Positions 12,098-22,539 of a stretch of 64,000 nucleotides of DNA are shown here, one piece after another. The notes under the pieces are model-generated. The model was not told the DNA's origin, did not search any database, and saw nothing but the letters and a program-made list of their open reading frames with translations. The stretch covers positions 3,038,001 to 3,102,000 of the forward strand of contig CAUWAG010000007.1 in the NCBI GenBank assembly GCA_963556695.1. Direction: 5' to 3'. Numbering within the stretch: the stretch's first letter is position 1; each line of letters opens with the position of its first letter. This stretch comes from Anthostomella pinea (lineage: Eukaryota > Ascomycota > Sordariomycetes > Xylariales > Xylariaceae). A program made the position numbers and the translations under genes.

Positions 12098-13254
12098 TGT
12101 CGGATGGGGCTATGAGCGATTAGGTGTCTTGGTAAGTATCTAAAGTTTCGTATGATCAAGATGAGTGCGGGATGTCATCTAACGACAAGAGTTGCTCACA
12201 GCGGTTACGGGGCAGGCTCAAGTAGGCAACGGTCTCTTACGTGAGGGATTGGCACTTCAAACCCTCGGATTCATGTGCAACTCCAGATCAAGGTCTGATG
12301 ATGAACCACTGCAGTTGTGCTATCGTTTGTGCGGGTGGTCACAGAAACAGTGCGGCAACGCCCAATGGATGTCACCCGCCATCTCAGTCCAGAAGTCACT
12401 TCTTTCAGACCCCAGCCGCCAATACCATGTATGGGCGATGTTACTTTGTGATGCTATCACGAAAACACACGGAACCCTATCCGCTACTCCTTGCAGTAAC
12501 TATGGCTGGCGAACCACGGATGCTGTCTGAACTTGAAGTGTTACAGTCGATCGCTTGCATTTCCAACTGTTCTCAAGAAAGGAACGCTCGCATTGTACTG
12601 GCATACATTGCAGCAAGTCTCTTGCTGTTATCCTATCGCGCCTGGTTTCCGCTCAGCCTGCCTATGGTAGCATTGGAGCTGTGAGCCAGGTCGCAAAATG
12701 GCCTTACCAGTGCGTTTCGAACTCGCCGAGCCTGCTGCGAATGCGACGTCGAACTGCACGTAAACCAACAAGACGGCTGGCACGAACCTATAAGCTCCCT
12801 TGTCACCATCACATTTCATGTGGTATTGAAGCTATGACACCAGAGTTCTCAACATGTTGCTACCCTTCCAGCTTTGACCCGGACCACCGTTCCTATCTTC
12901 CTGGCGTATACCACCACGGCAAAGACTAGAATGGAAGGTGTTGCTTATTGATTAAACCTCGCGTCTGCTGCTTGCTGTTACATTCGAGCCATCCAACATC
13001 CTGTCATTCTTTCACCCATGCAGTGGGTAGTGTCTGGAGCGTGGAGGCTTCGGTCCTTCCGACGATCCCCTTCGGATGCATCCTGTTCCGCCCGAATAGC
13101 GGTTTCGTTCCCCCCTCTGACTCTTCCAGCCCCTCAGAGTTGTCTAGGGCAGCGGAAATGGGCTTTTTGGTAAACTGGGCACTTCAGGCGTACCGGTTTC
13201 ATTCCGCAGTCATTGTTAGTCACTCGTCTCAGCGGACCGTCACACCCTCACACA
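12098..13254. other. intergenic, no gene recognised
   Basis: Upstream of both the 62-aa secreted protein and the UstYa-like fragment. Frames up to about 147 codons exist but look non-coding, with rare-residue-rich text and no splice pattern. Confidence 0.4.
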
Positions 13255-13610
13255 ATGAGTCAGTCGAATGAGTATCAGCTCCTGGCAGGAGACGGTGACT
13301 ACGGGGATGACCATACGAGTCCAGCTCCGAGAAGCAGTCGACTCAATAGACTTCTGTCTAGTACCAGAAGGTCTGACGCCAGGGTATGGCTACCGCTTTT
13401 TTTCGGAGTTCTAGTTGGCGTGGGCATCGTATGTTATGCTTGGGGCGGAGAAGCGCAAAAGAACCAGCAAGGACTTGACCTTGCACAGTCGGCCCCAGAA
13501 TGGTTGAGTGAGTCATCTACAATCTACCAGAATCGTTACGAGCGAGCTGCTGATATGTGTAGCATCGCCTGGACATGTTGATACGGAGTTCTACTACGAC
13601 AAACGATTCG
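13255..13610 (+). pseudogene. UstYa-like (DUF3328) membrane protein, 3' end lost to a LINE stub
   Basis: N-terminal half only. Exon 1 (13255-13507) gives a polar N-tail, then a single membrane segment WLPLFFGVLVGVGIVCYAW, then SAPEWL. A 55-bp intron (13508-13562, donor GTGAGTC, branch-like GCTGAT, acceptor TGTAG) joins to SPGHVDTEFYYDKRFA. One N-terminal membrane segment followed by a TEFxYDxxFA-like stretch is the layout of UstYa-family oxidases of fungal secondary metabolism. Right after RFA the sequence turns into LINE 3' sequence, so the catalytic HXXHC part is missing. The family call is an inference from layout and a short motif. Confidence 0.5.
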
Positions 13611-13736
13611 CCGTGAGCGGGACTGACTGTACTTATTATCTTGAGACCTCCACAACCCTGCGATACAGAGGCTCTGGGAGGCGTGGTTTGCACTACTGAG
13701 GAGCTACCCCCCACGTTAAATACAAAACAAACAAAC
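13611..13736 (+). mobile_element. 5'-truncated LINE stub (3' end only)
   Basis: About 125 bp matching the last part of both large LINEs, from CCGTGAGCGGGACTGACTG to ACGTTAAATACAA, here ending in an AAAC-type tail. It has few differences from copies A and B. It interrupts the UstYa-like gene. Flanks share only ACAAAC, so no firm target duplication. Confidence 0.85.
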
Positions 13737-14918
13737 ATCACGCGGTAGCCGCCATGGGAGGAATCTCGGGGGAAGCTATGGAGTTGTGATTTTAACACCT
13801 TATTCTTTGTCCTGATCGGCACTTTATATCTTGGATATGTAGTAAACTCTTTATGCATGAGTAGGGAATGGCATTTCATCAATCTACTTCAGCACAGTGT
13901 ATTTCTGTGGATCCAAGGCTCTGGAAACCGTCGAGAGCGTTCAAGGTGGAAGCACTGCATCGTCAAGGTAGTCTTCTGCTGGATAGGTACCCATCTACGT
14001 TGGACAGACCAGAACACATTTTTGTATGCGGAGTCTCCTAATGCTGATACACTCGGGTACGGCAGCGCATGGTTTGGAGAAGGTGGCTGGGGCTCAGTGA
14101 TGAGGCTAAACTCGTACCGTAAGGGTTCATTGTTCTGCCGCACCACCCACTCATCGAAGCACTTTCGTTGCTGAGTGACAGCACAATGGGGAGACCGGCG
14201 AGCATTGATTGCCAGCCGTTACTTGCCAGCTGTATTTGTCATAACCAGGCTAGAATATAACCTCTCGAACCTGCACTGTATTGCATAACCTGGGTTGATA
14301 TCTCAACCGATCGTCAACCGACTGTCAACCGTATATAGACTGTGACTTCCTCTACTAGTGCCCCGCTCTAATGATAGGGAACCGCTCTCCAGTTACGAAG
14401 AGAACAACCACACTGGCACATGGTTATTAACCAGGCATAAGAGATGGAAGAGTATGTAGTGGCTTCTCCAAGACCGGGCAGTTTCTCCCGAGTTTCACTA
14501 TTATGATTTGAAGATGTGCCGAGGTGGCACGAGTGGCGGCCCTGTGCCTTTTGGTAGCTTTCCCAGATGCTGATAAATCACAAGTCTTGTTGTAATCTAT
14601 CAGTTGTCTGGGTGGTGCTTGATTAACAGGTCGGATGGAAAGGATTCCATCCGAGATGTATCTAAATACCTAAATTACAGTGGTGAGGTACCTGGGGCAA
14701 CAAAGGGTTGCCAGGCAGCCTTCATCAGGTAACCTCCAACATATCTGGTGGGGTTACCAGAATACTCCATATGGGTCCATGCACTGGATCCACAGCCCCT
14801 TCGCCCGCCCCCTGTGTGCGAGGAGGGTGCGGGGAACTCACCGAGATGGCATCATGATTCACAGTGGACTCTTCAATACACGAATTGCTCTTAAGACACG
14901 TTTTTCCACGGAAGTACA
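13737..14918. other. intergenic, no gene recognised
   Basis: I looked for the missing 3' half of the UstYa-like gene here and did not find its histidine motif. A short triplicated string (TCAACCGA/TCAACCGT) lies at 14301-14331. Confidence 0.4.
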
Positions 14919-15948
14919 ATGGTGTTTCTCAGCAAGCGCGTAGCAGATTTAGCAAGGTCGCAATGCCGTCATGGGGTCAGATCATTATCACTGGCCGCCT
15001 CGACAAGCGCCCGATTTTTCAATAGGCGCAGAGTCGGAGCAAGCTACTCTTCGCTTGCCGGAAAGTCTAGTGCAGACAGGAACGCGATTGTCACAGGCTC
15101 AAGCCGGGGAATCGGGAAAGCGGTAGCACTACGACTGGCCGCTGACGGGTACAACATATGCGTCAACGACATAAGCGCCAATCAAGCCGGCTGCGACGAA
15201 GTGGCGGAAGAGATCCGAAGCAAGGGAAGAAAGGCCTGCATTGCCATCGCGGATGTCTCGAAGAGGGATGAAGTCAAGGACATTGTGCAGACCAGTGTCG
15301 ATGAACTTGGGCCCCTGAACACGATGTAAGCAAACACCCCCAGGTGAACGCTGGCTGAAGCACCCTCTATCAAGTGTATCTCAAACATGCCGGCTGACAC
15401 GCACCAGGGTCGCCAATGCCGGGATCGCCCAGGTTAAGGCGCTCCTTGACCTGACCGAGCAAGACTTCAGGCACATGTTCGAAGTCAACGTCTTCGGCGT
15501 GCAGAACTGCTTCGCCGAAGCAGCCAAGCAGATGATCAGCCAAGGCAACTGCGTCCCGGACCGACCGGGCAAGCTGATATCCGCTGCGTCGATCGTCGCA
15601 TTCAAGCCCTTCCCACTGCTGTCGCACTACAGCGCGAGCAAGTGGGCAGTCCGCGGCCTGACGCAGGCTTACGCTATGGAGCTAGCTGAACACAACATCA
15701 CCGTCAATGCCTACGCCCCTGGCATCGTGGGCACAGCTATGTGGGAGCTTATTGATGCTCAGATGGCCGAGAAGAAGGGTATGCGGAAGGGAGAAGTCAT
15801 TAAGAAGATGGTGCATGAGCAGACGGCTCTAGGAAGGGTGAGTGTGTCTGAGGATGTGGCCAAGCTGGTCAGTTTTCTGGCGAGCAGCGATAGTGACTTC
15901 GTCACTGGTCAGACGCAGGTAGTCGATGGCGGTATCATCTATACCTAG
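14919..15948 (+). CDS. short-chain dehydrogenase/reductase (SDR)
   Basis: Classical NAD(P)-dependent SDR, 315 aa in two exons (14919-15325, 15408-15948). The 82-bp intron has donor GTAAGC, branch-like GCTGAC and acceptor CACCAG. Seen: cofactor loop TGSSRGIG, NAG right after the intron, an active-site Ser in the SAAS stretch, YSASK with Tyr and Lys, PGIVGTAMWE, and DFVTGQTQVVDGG near the end. The text is closest to acetoin/2,3-butanediol-type reductases, but substrate cannot be fixed. About 45 residues precede the fold; they are Arg/Ser-rich without acidic residues, like a mitochondrial presequence (inference). The last codons and the downstream DNA are duplicated as a decayed fragment near 19864. 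Confidence 0.9.
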
Positions 15949-16358
15949 TCAGGGAAATGAACTAAGGCGTATCTAGTGAGAATGACTAAGAAGCCTGAAG
16001 TCAGCAGTAACGTTAGTAGAGGCAATGCACTTGACACTCCTCAGACCAAGCGCCATGATGAGCTTCATCCCGCTTACCTCCCGGCCTTTCGGCCTCATGG
16101 TTTAACCGCCAGGATCATCGCTGCAGCTCCTAACTGGCTGGTCAGGGACCAGCATTGCGCAGCCAACGGTGCGGGGAGTCGGTAGCCAGGTACGCGACCG
16201 ATGCTGTGCGGTAGGCGAGTCACACTGGTCAGCGCGTGTCACTGAACGTTCGTTGCATTCTAAATTTACTCCTGATGTCACACAGCTAGAAGCTGTTGTC
16301 TGGCGTCTTTTCAGCTACCCTATCGCACGAACGGTATCAGAGTCACTTGCCGGGTATC
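15949..16358. other. intergenic; left copy of a duplicated block
   Basis: The first 120 bases (to about 16070) match 19918-20030. No gene seen in the remainder. Confidence 0.6.
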
Positions 16359-17625
16359 ATGGAAAGCCAAGTCCAGTGCGATGTCACATGGTTCCAAGAT
16401 GCGAAGGTGCTCGAAGGTGAGCGCGGTGTGAAGTCTCCATGGCAGGCCATATACTAAGCCGCCAATTCCATAGTTCTCGACAACACTGAGGAGATTATAG
16501 GTGTCGAAAAGGTGTTTCACTCACGGTGGGCGCTCTCATCACGGCTCAATGTTGTGCAGAAAGACAAGAGCCAGAGAAGCTACTTCATCAAGGTACCATA
16601 CAAAGAAAGATCGGATATGCTCGGCAGGAAAATACTAATAGTGGTAGAAATCGCGCGGCCATCACGGACGTGAAGCACTGAGGGGCGAGTACGAATCGAC
16701 CCTGGCCGTCTACACTATCACCCCTGACTTTTGTTCAAAGCCAGCCGGTTGGGGGACGTTCGCATCAGACCCTTGTTTCCACTTCTATCTATGCGAGTTC
16801 ATTGAATTACGTCCAGGATTACCTGCACCCTTGAATTTCTGTGAGAAGCTTGCCAGATTGCACTCATTTAGTACATCCTCAAACGGCATGCTCGGGTTTC
16901 ATGTCACCACCTACAACGGGTACTTGCCCCAAGACAACACATGGTGCGATAGCTGGGAGGGTTTCTTCGCTAATGCCCTAAGGCATGTATTGAATGTGCG
17001 TCAAGAACGAGCTGGACCCTGCGCCGAATTGGATGAGCTGCTACCGGTTATGTTCGAGAAGGTCATTCCCAGACTTCTCCGTCCTTTAGAGACAGGAGGA
17101 AATACGATCAAACCTTCACTGGTTCACGGCGACCTTTGGTGCGGCAATGCTGCCATCATAGCCAAGAACAAAGGAGATTCGGTCGTGTATGATCCCGCCA
17201 GCTTCTGGGCTCATAATGAGTGTGCGTGTGTTGTATAGATCCCCCATATTCTTTGACTTTGCTGACCGAGAAAGACGAGCTGGGCAACTGGCGACCAAAG
17301 CGGAACAAATTCTCTGAGGACTACTTCGATGCCTACCATGACTTTTTCCCTGAAGCAGCGCCAAAGGAAGATGCGGATGATAGAAATGCTCTTTACGCCA
17401 TGTAAGATGGACTGCATCACGAATCATGCCTCTGCTGATTTTTCAAGGCGTTTCAATCTCAACGCGGCTACACTGTTCCCTACCGACACGACATATCTAG
17501 ACATGTGAGTTCCACAATTCCAACTTGCTGCAACGAACTTCTCACTATATTATAGGGTCATGGATGAGATGAGAATATTGATCCCGAAATTTCCTGAAGG
17601 ATATGTGGCTAAAGTGGACGGGTAA
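16359..17625 (+). CDS. fructosamine/ketosamine-3-kinase family protein
   Basis: Family PF03881 kinases phosphorylate sugars bound to protein amines and start deglycation. I read six exons: 16359-16416, 16474-16592, 16648-17221, 17275-17401, 17448-17504 and 17556-17625, together 334 aa with frame kept at every junction. Seen: SSRLNVVQKDKSQRSYFIK (nucleotide-binding strand with Lys), GHHGREALRGEYEST with the Glu pair partner, the catalytic loop SLVHGDLWCGNAA, and YDPASFWAHNEYELG with the Mg-binding Asp. The C-terminus YVAKVDG is short. Start codon chosen as the first ATG that splices in frame; the N-terminal 20 residues are not conserved enough to prove it. Neighbours are an SDR and a broken aldo-keto reductase, all sugar/carbonyl enzymes, but no operon-like link is implied. 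Confidence 0.85.
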
Positions 17626-18107
17626 ATATAAGAAATCCGGCTCGGCATCCTCAGCTCAGGTTACTATCTTGCATCGCCGTACCGCCTCAAACGCATGCCG
17701 CCAACAGTCGGCTGGAGATAGGTATCAGACTAGCCTTGACCTCGCAGCGGGGTAATCACACCGTATTGTGTATCCTGACTTGCATCTGGAGCGCACCAAG
17801 CCGTCTGTTTTGGGATGATTCTAGCTACCTCGGCTCAGCAGGCTGGCGGTTATTGTGACGACTGTTGCAGCGACCCACAATGACAAGAGCGGTTTGCAAG
17901 CGTTGATAGGAAGGATGACCCATCCCAGCGTGCCCAGTCCTTGGGGGCCAGAGTCCGACGTCGTATTACACATCGGCCACAGTAGCCCCGAAGCACCGAA
18001 CCCGGAGCCGCAAGGCGAAGAAGTTGGAAATGGGGGTCGTAATGTTAACCGTATTTGCTTGATGCTTCTTCATGATCCCATCTTGTGTCATCCAGAACTA
18101 TCCCACG
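17626..18107. other. intergenic, no gene recognised
   Basis: Between the kinase stop and the aldo-keto reductase ATG. Nothing recognised. Confidence 0.4.
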
Positions 18108-19330
18108 ATGACATTGGCTCAATACGGTACACTGAACAACGGTACCAAAGTACCTAACATTGGTCACGGTACCTTCCAAGGTTTGATTGATTGTATTTAA
18201 CGTGGGCGATCGCTCCTCAGTAGTGCAAACCACGCCTCCCAGAGCCTCTGCATCGGTACCTTCCAAGGTGATGAAGGCAACTCCAGAGTGAAAGAAGCTG
18301 TCAAGCTAGCACTCAGGCTTGGCTATCGGCATATCGACGGGGCCTCGGCTTATGGCAACGAGAAGGAGATCGGACAATCAATCCGAGAAAGTCCCGTAGC
18401 CAGGGAAGAGCTATTCGTCACGTCAAAGCTGTGAGAATGCGCCAATATTGAATGGCACGATACTAACCCGGCTGAGCGCACAAACGTGGCATTCACCATC
18501 CGTGGTTGCACAGGCCCTCGACGAGACACTTGCAGACCTTCAGCTTGACTATGGTCAGTAAAGATCACATCGAAAGAATCTTGTCCTAACCCAGAGATTA
18601 GTTGACCTTTACTTAATGCACTGTAAGAGGCAGTGTGGGAGAAACTGGGAGTGTTATGACATCGTGACTCACGAAGAAGGCAGTCCCACACGCTTATCAA
18701 AGTGACGAAAACCACAACACAGTCCGACACTCCAGCGGCAACGGAAAACCAGCCATCGACTATGAGTTGTCGAGGAACTACGCTGCCACTTGGGAGGCGA
18801 TGGAGGCTCTGGTCGACAGCGGAAAAGCGAAGGCAATTGGTCAGCCATCAGGTCCCCTTTCCAGGCGAAATGGTCGTGGAGCTGAGTATTGACCTCAAGC
18901 AGGTGTCTCTAACTTCAATGTACTGAAGCTGAGAAAGCCCATTGCGACAGCACGCATCATCCCAGCAGTGAACCAAGTCGAATTACATCCGTGAGCAATC
19001 CGTTATCACCCTGCAAGAGCTGTTGGGGACTGACCAGAGCACAGTTACCTTCCTCAGACCGACCTCGTCAACTTCTGTCAGGATAATGGGGTCACTGTGA
19101 CGGCCCGTAGGTGTCGTGCGAGCCCACCCAGATATCCCTCCTCCAACCGAAGAGAATGATCAGCCGGTTGGTGATAAGGCCCCATGGAACTGATATAGAT
19201 GTGAAGAGTGCAGAACTTGATACGAAATGCATCAAGATGTATGAGAGGACAGTCAAAGAGCCGACTCCAGACGAATCTTCCTTACGTGTCAATCAAAGAA
19301 GCGCCTTCAAAATATTGTATTATTGAGAAG
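18108..19330 (+). pseudogene. aldo-keto reductase, interrupted and decayed
   Basis: AKR family oxidoreductase remnant. Exon text in order: NGTKVPNIGHGTFQ, then after the insertion [38 protein letters not shown] (catalytic Asp and Tyr), [63 protein letters not shown] and VVRAHPDIPPPTEEND. Small introns separate these. Exon 1 is split by a 72-bp LINE stub at 18183-18254 that brings stop codons. The C-terminal part (cofactor-binding PKS region) is not found; the frame ends in stops near 19190. So the gene is inactive. Confidence 0.82.
18183..18254 (-). mobile_element. 72-bp LINE stub with perfect 15-bp target duplication
   Basis: Only the last 60 or so bases of the LINE, read on the minus strand, plus an ATCA-type tail. 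It is flanked by identical 15-mers GGTACCTTCCAAGGT at 18168-18182 and 18255-18269. This is the expected product of target-primed reverse transcription that aborted early. It sits inside exon 1 of the aldo-keto reductase. Confidence 0.93.
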
Positions 19331-19389
19331 TGTCTACCCTCGTATTCGAACCATTAAGAGGAAGGTATGCTTGCTCCTTGATGATGCTT

Positions 19390-19402
19390 CCCCCCCCCCC
19401 CC
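19390..19402. repeat. poly-C tract
   Basis: Thirteen C in a row in non-coding DNA. Confidence 0.8.
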
Positions 19403-19454
19403 TGCTAGTCATCTCCGGCGTCTCGCATGATAAGTATGCCGTAAACTACCGGTA

Positions 19455-19797
19455 CCGCCTTTTCTAGGCAACACTTTACTACTCCTCACGCACCACCTCT
19501 GCCATATGATTGGGATGATTTGCGGCGTTCATTCCGTTAGACTTGACGTACAGCACGGGGCTTTGCTTTTTGTTGTATTTTAGGGCATTTGGGGTTGGCT
19601 CTTCCCTTGCGGTCGAAGAGCTTGATAAATAAATCAATACCCCCCAAAACCGGCTTCAGAACTCGGGGAAGACTCTAATCACAGTTTTCTTGATAAGCGA
19701 GACTTCCGGGGATTGCTAAAGCCAATCATACTCAGGAGTGCAAGCCTTACCAGCAGGTGGTGCGGGAGGAGTGGTAAAGTGTTGCCTAGAAAAGGGG
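19455..19797. mobile_element. MITE-like element with about 40-bp terminal inverted repeats
   Basis: Left end (TTTTCTAGGCAACACTTTA, ACTCCTC, CGCACCACCT) is repeated in reverse complement at the right end (AGGTGGTGCGGGAGGAG, TAAAGTGTTGCCTAGAAAA) with two mismatches and one indel over about 42 bp. Both ends are bordered by TA (19453-19454, 19798-19799), as in Tc1/mariner insertions. No transposase frame inside, so a non-autonomous element is the simplest reading. An internal stretch of about 70 bp also occurs near 21137. Confidence 0.6.
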
Positions 19798-19863
19798 TAT
19801 CTCGAAAGATCTGCCAATCACGCATTGGAGCATGCCACCGCAATGTTACATTCACTCATCTAA

Positions 19864-20030
19864 GGCCAGACGCAAGTCGTTGACGCCGGTATTATCTATA
19901 CTGAGTCAGAGGAATAAGCTAAGGCGTATTTGCTGAAAATGACTAAGAAGCCTGGAGTCAGTGATACTTTACGCGATGCACTTAACATTCCTCTGACCAA
20001 TCGCCATGACTACGTTCACTTATCTAAGGC
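19864..20030 (+). pseudogene. duplicated SDR 3' end and downstream flank
   Basis: Matches 15908-16075: the SDR tail encoding GQTQVVDGGIIYT and about 110 bp of downstream DNA (for example GACTAAGAAGCCTG, shared exactly). Diverged by many substitutions, mostly transitions; codons now read GQTQVVDAGIIYTES past the old stop. The rest of the SDR is absent here. Confidence 0.8.
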
Positions 20031-20256
20031 TATAAATACGGCTCTTGTTTTTCTTTTCAAAAGCTCCAGAGTATCTTTTCTTAAATCAAGTTCACACTCC
20101 TTCCTCGGTTCCTTGTCGATATGTATTGGGCTACCCTCCTTTGTAAGAAGTCTTCGCTCGATCCCATCCAACGCACATCTTGCACTAGTTTCTGTTTGTA
20201 AACAAACGAAATGCTAACTTCTCCCCCAAGGCGCTGTAGGCGTTCTGTCCACCGCA

Positions 20257-20963
20257 GTGACAGCCACAACTCCTTATCGTCCCAGCGTGCCAGCCGACCC
20301 TTTTCTAGCCAAGCAGCTGCCGCGCGCGTCAAGATCGATGCGGACACGGCGTGTGCAGACGCTGAAGGCGCAACTAAAGCAAGGAATGTCCAGCTGGCAG
20401 CCTGGGTTGAGTGCGGTATTCTCTGTAAGCATTCATCCCCGTCTCCCCTTTTGAATACATCCCCCCTTTCTAGTAGCAGTTGGCTGATTCCAGACGTCCC
20501 GCAGCACTCTACCCTATCCCCGAACCTCAGACCCCAACAACACGGACTGGGTGACCGGCTACAACCAAACCTACCACCCCAGCCTCCGCGACTCCTTCAA
20601 CGGCACGCGCTACAACTACGACTCGTTCCGAACCATGTACACGGGCCTCGGGGCCTCAGGGCCGCCATTGGCGCCCACTATGCCGAGTTCCAGCAGTGGC
20701 GGGATTACTACGTCGCCTTGCCCGACTCCTGGGACGCCACGAGCCGCGGCGGTGTTGTGAACACGCAGGGGTTCAATGGGGGAGTTTTGAAGAGCGGGGT
20801 GACGTCGCAGGCGCCTGTTGGTGGCTATTTCCTCGTCGAGGAGATTGATAATAGGAGGTGGATCACCGAGATTAGGCAGCAAAACACGCTGCCGAGCTCG
20901 GTGCAGTTGCCGAAGCAGGGTGATTTCTGGCCTTGTGATGCGGAGTATGAGATCTGTTCATAG
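20257..20963 (+). pseudogene. frameshifted gene of unrecognised family
   Basis: Three reading frames carry consecutive protein-like text: VTATTPYRPSVPADPFLAK, then QAAAARVKIDADTACADA and ARNVQLAAWVECG, then TDWVTGYNQTYHPSLRDSF and RYNYDSFRTMYTG, then AAIGAHYAEFQQWRDYYVAL, GGYFLVEEIDNRRWITEIR and GDFWPCDAEYEIC. Frame changes near 20315 and 20660 are not explained by introns with normal sites. One intron (about 20423-20490, donor GTAAGC, acceptor TTCCAG) is likely. The size and aromatic pattern could fit a small SnoaL/NTF2-type fold, but that is a guess. A GTG stands where the start should be. Confidence 0.55.
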
Positions 20964-21419
20964 AGACGGGATGCTTTGAGCGCACTTTGTGAATTCAATG
21001 GTGTTTACGTAGCGAGTTCTTTAGACGTTGTGAGAGGCGTAAGAAGTGTCTGAAACGTATCACGGAGAGTTGAAATGTTTTCGATTGAATAGATCTCTGC
21101 GTTGGAAAACTTCTTAGGTTCAGTTGGATCTCGCTCCGCCTTTCGTTGTATGTTAGAGCATTTGGGTATGGCTCTTCTCCTGCGGTCGATCAGTTTGGTA
21201 ACCAGATATAAATCGCCGACTTGGCTTGATAGCGTTCCGCGATCCGGCTGACAATGCAATGCCATATCGACGCCTTGGAGCGATGCTGCTGACAGTGACA
21301 GCCTCACCTCACCTCAATGCACTCAAGAGTCCAGACCAACGCACTCGTACTCCTCTTGGACAGCTGAGAAGTGATTCGGTGCTCCGAAAACTTCGCATCT
21401 CATTTCCCACTGCACCCCA
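20964..21419. other. intergenic with a copy of a 70-bp dispersed repeat
   Basis: 21137-21210 resembles 19562-19640 (shared words GCATTTGGG, GGCTCTTC, TGCGGTCGA). No gene seen. Confidence 0.5.
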
Positions 21420-22165
21420 GTCAAGACGCCGTCCCAACTGCCAACCATCGTCCTGACCCCCGGCGCCTGGACGCAACCCGCTGCATACCGCAAGCTGGTC
21501 AGCGCCCTAGAGGCCAGGCTCACAGTGCACGTCCCAGCAGTCCCGACCAACAACGGGGCGCGGCCTCCAAACTCATCCTACGAAGCGTCAGCGCCGGCAA
21601 CGTGGTGCTCATGCTGATGCACTCCTACGGCGGCGCCGTCGGCACAGCCGCGGTCGAGAGCCTGACGCGCCAGGGCCGGGCAGCCCAGGGCCAGCCCGGC
21701 GGCGTCGTGCACCTGTTCTACCTGTGCGCGTACCTCCTGGCCGCGGGCCAGAGCATCCGGAAGATCATCGCGCGGTCCGGGCTGTGGGGCAGAGCACGCC
21801 GCTCGTGACCATCACCGAGGACGGCACGTGGCTGCCCAATGACGCCGTCTGGGCCATGTACCAGGCAGGACCTGGATCCGGAGGACCAGCTCGAGCAGAA
21901 TAACCTGATCGTGCCGCATCATATGGCGTGTGCCTCTGGCGAGGCGGTTCATGAAGGGGTGGAGGCACATCCCGAGCACATAAGTTATGTGCGCACTACC
22001 GAGAATCGGTGCGTGCCGCCACAGTATCAGGATATATTCACGGAGAATGTGAGGGAGGCTGGGGCGACTGTTGCTGTGGAGGTGTTAGAATGCGGTCACT
22101 CCGCGTATGCTAAGCACCCGAATGGGGTGGCGGACTTGGTTGTCATAGCGTGTAGCTCTTCATGA
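21420..22165 (+). pseudogene. alpha/beta hydrolase, frameshifted
   Basis: Serine-hydrolase fold text in several frames: PTIVLTPGAWTQPAAYRKL, LTVHVPAVPTNNGARPPNS, then SAGNVVLMLMHSYGGAVG with the nucleophile Ser elbow, VVHLFYLCAYLLAAGQS, STPLVTITEDGTWLPNDAV, then AHPEHISYVRTTENRCVPP and VEVLECGHSAYAKHP with the catalytic His. Frame breaks fall near 21585 (bases missing before SAGNVV), 21780 and 21862. No normal splice sites cover them. The family resembles fungal AB hydrolases of the abhydrolase_6 type. It lies in a row of decayed genes between 18.1 and 22.2 kb. Confidence 0.75.
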
Positions 22166-22539
22166 TCGAAATCGGGAGGCCCGCCAGCGGTTTCACGTTG
22201 ACCAGTATGTTCCTGATAATGATATGCTTGGATTAGAGGGAGATAACTGACGGTTAGCTCGGGAATGTTGAAGGGGTGAAGAGCTTGGTTTGCACCGGAA
22301 AGACAACGCGTGATTCACCTTGAGGATGGCATGGGAAGTCATCGGTCCCCCCTACGACTTGAGGTCAGCAATAAAACAGTATCGGAAATGACGCTATAAA
22401 GGATACAAGCTTCACCAGGTGTCCGTCGAGCATCAGCCAGGCTTTAAGTGACCATTCAAATGCAAAAGTTCCACGAGTCCAGAAACCCTTAGTCACGTGA
22501 AGCGATTTCACACTATGGCGTTTCAAGTTTCATCTGAGG

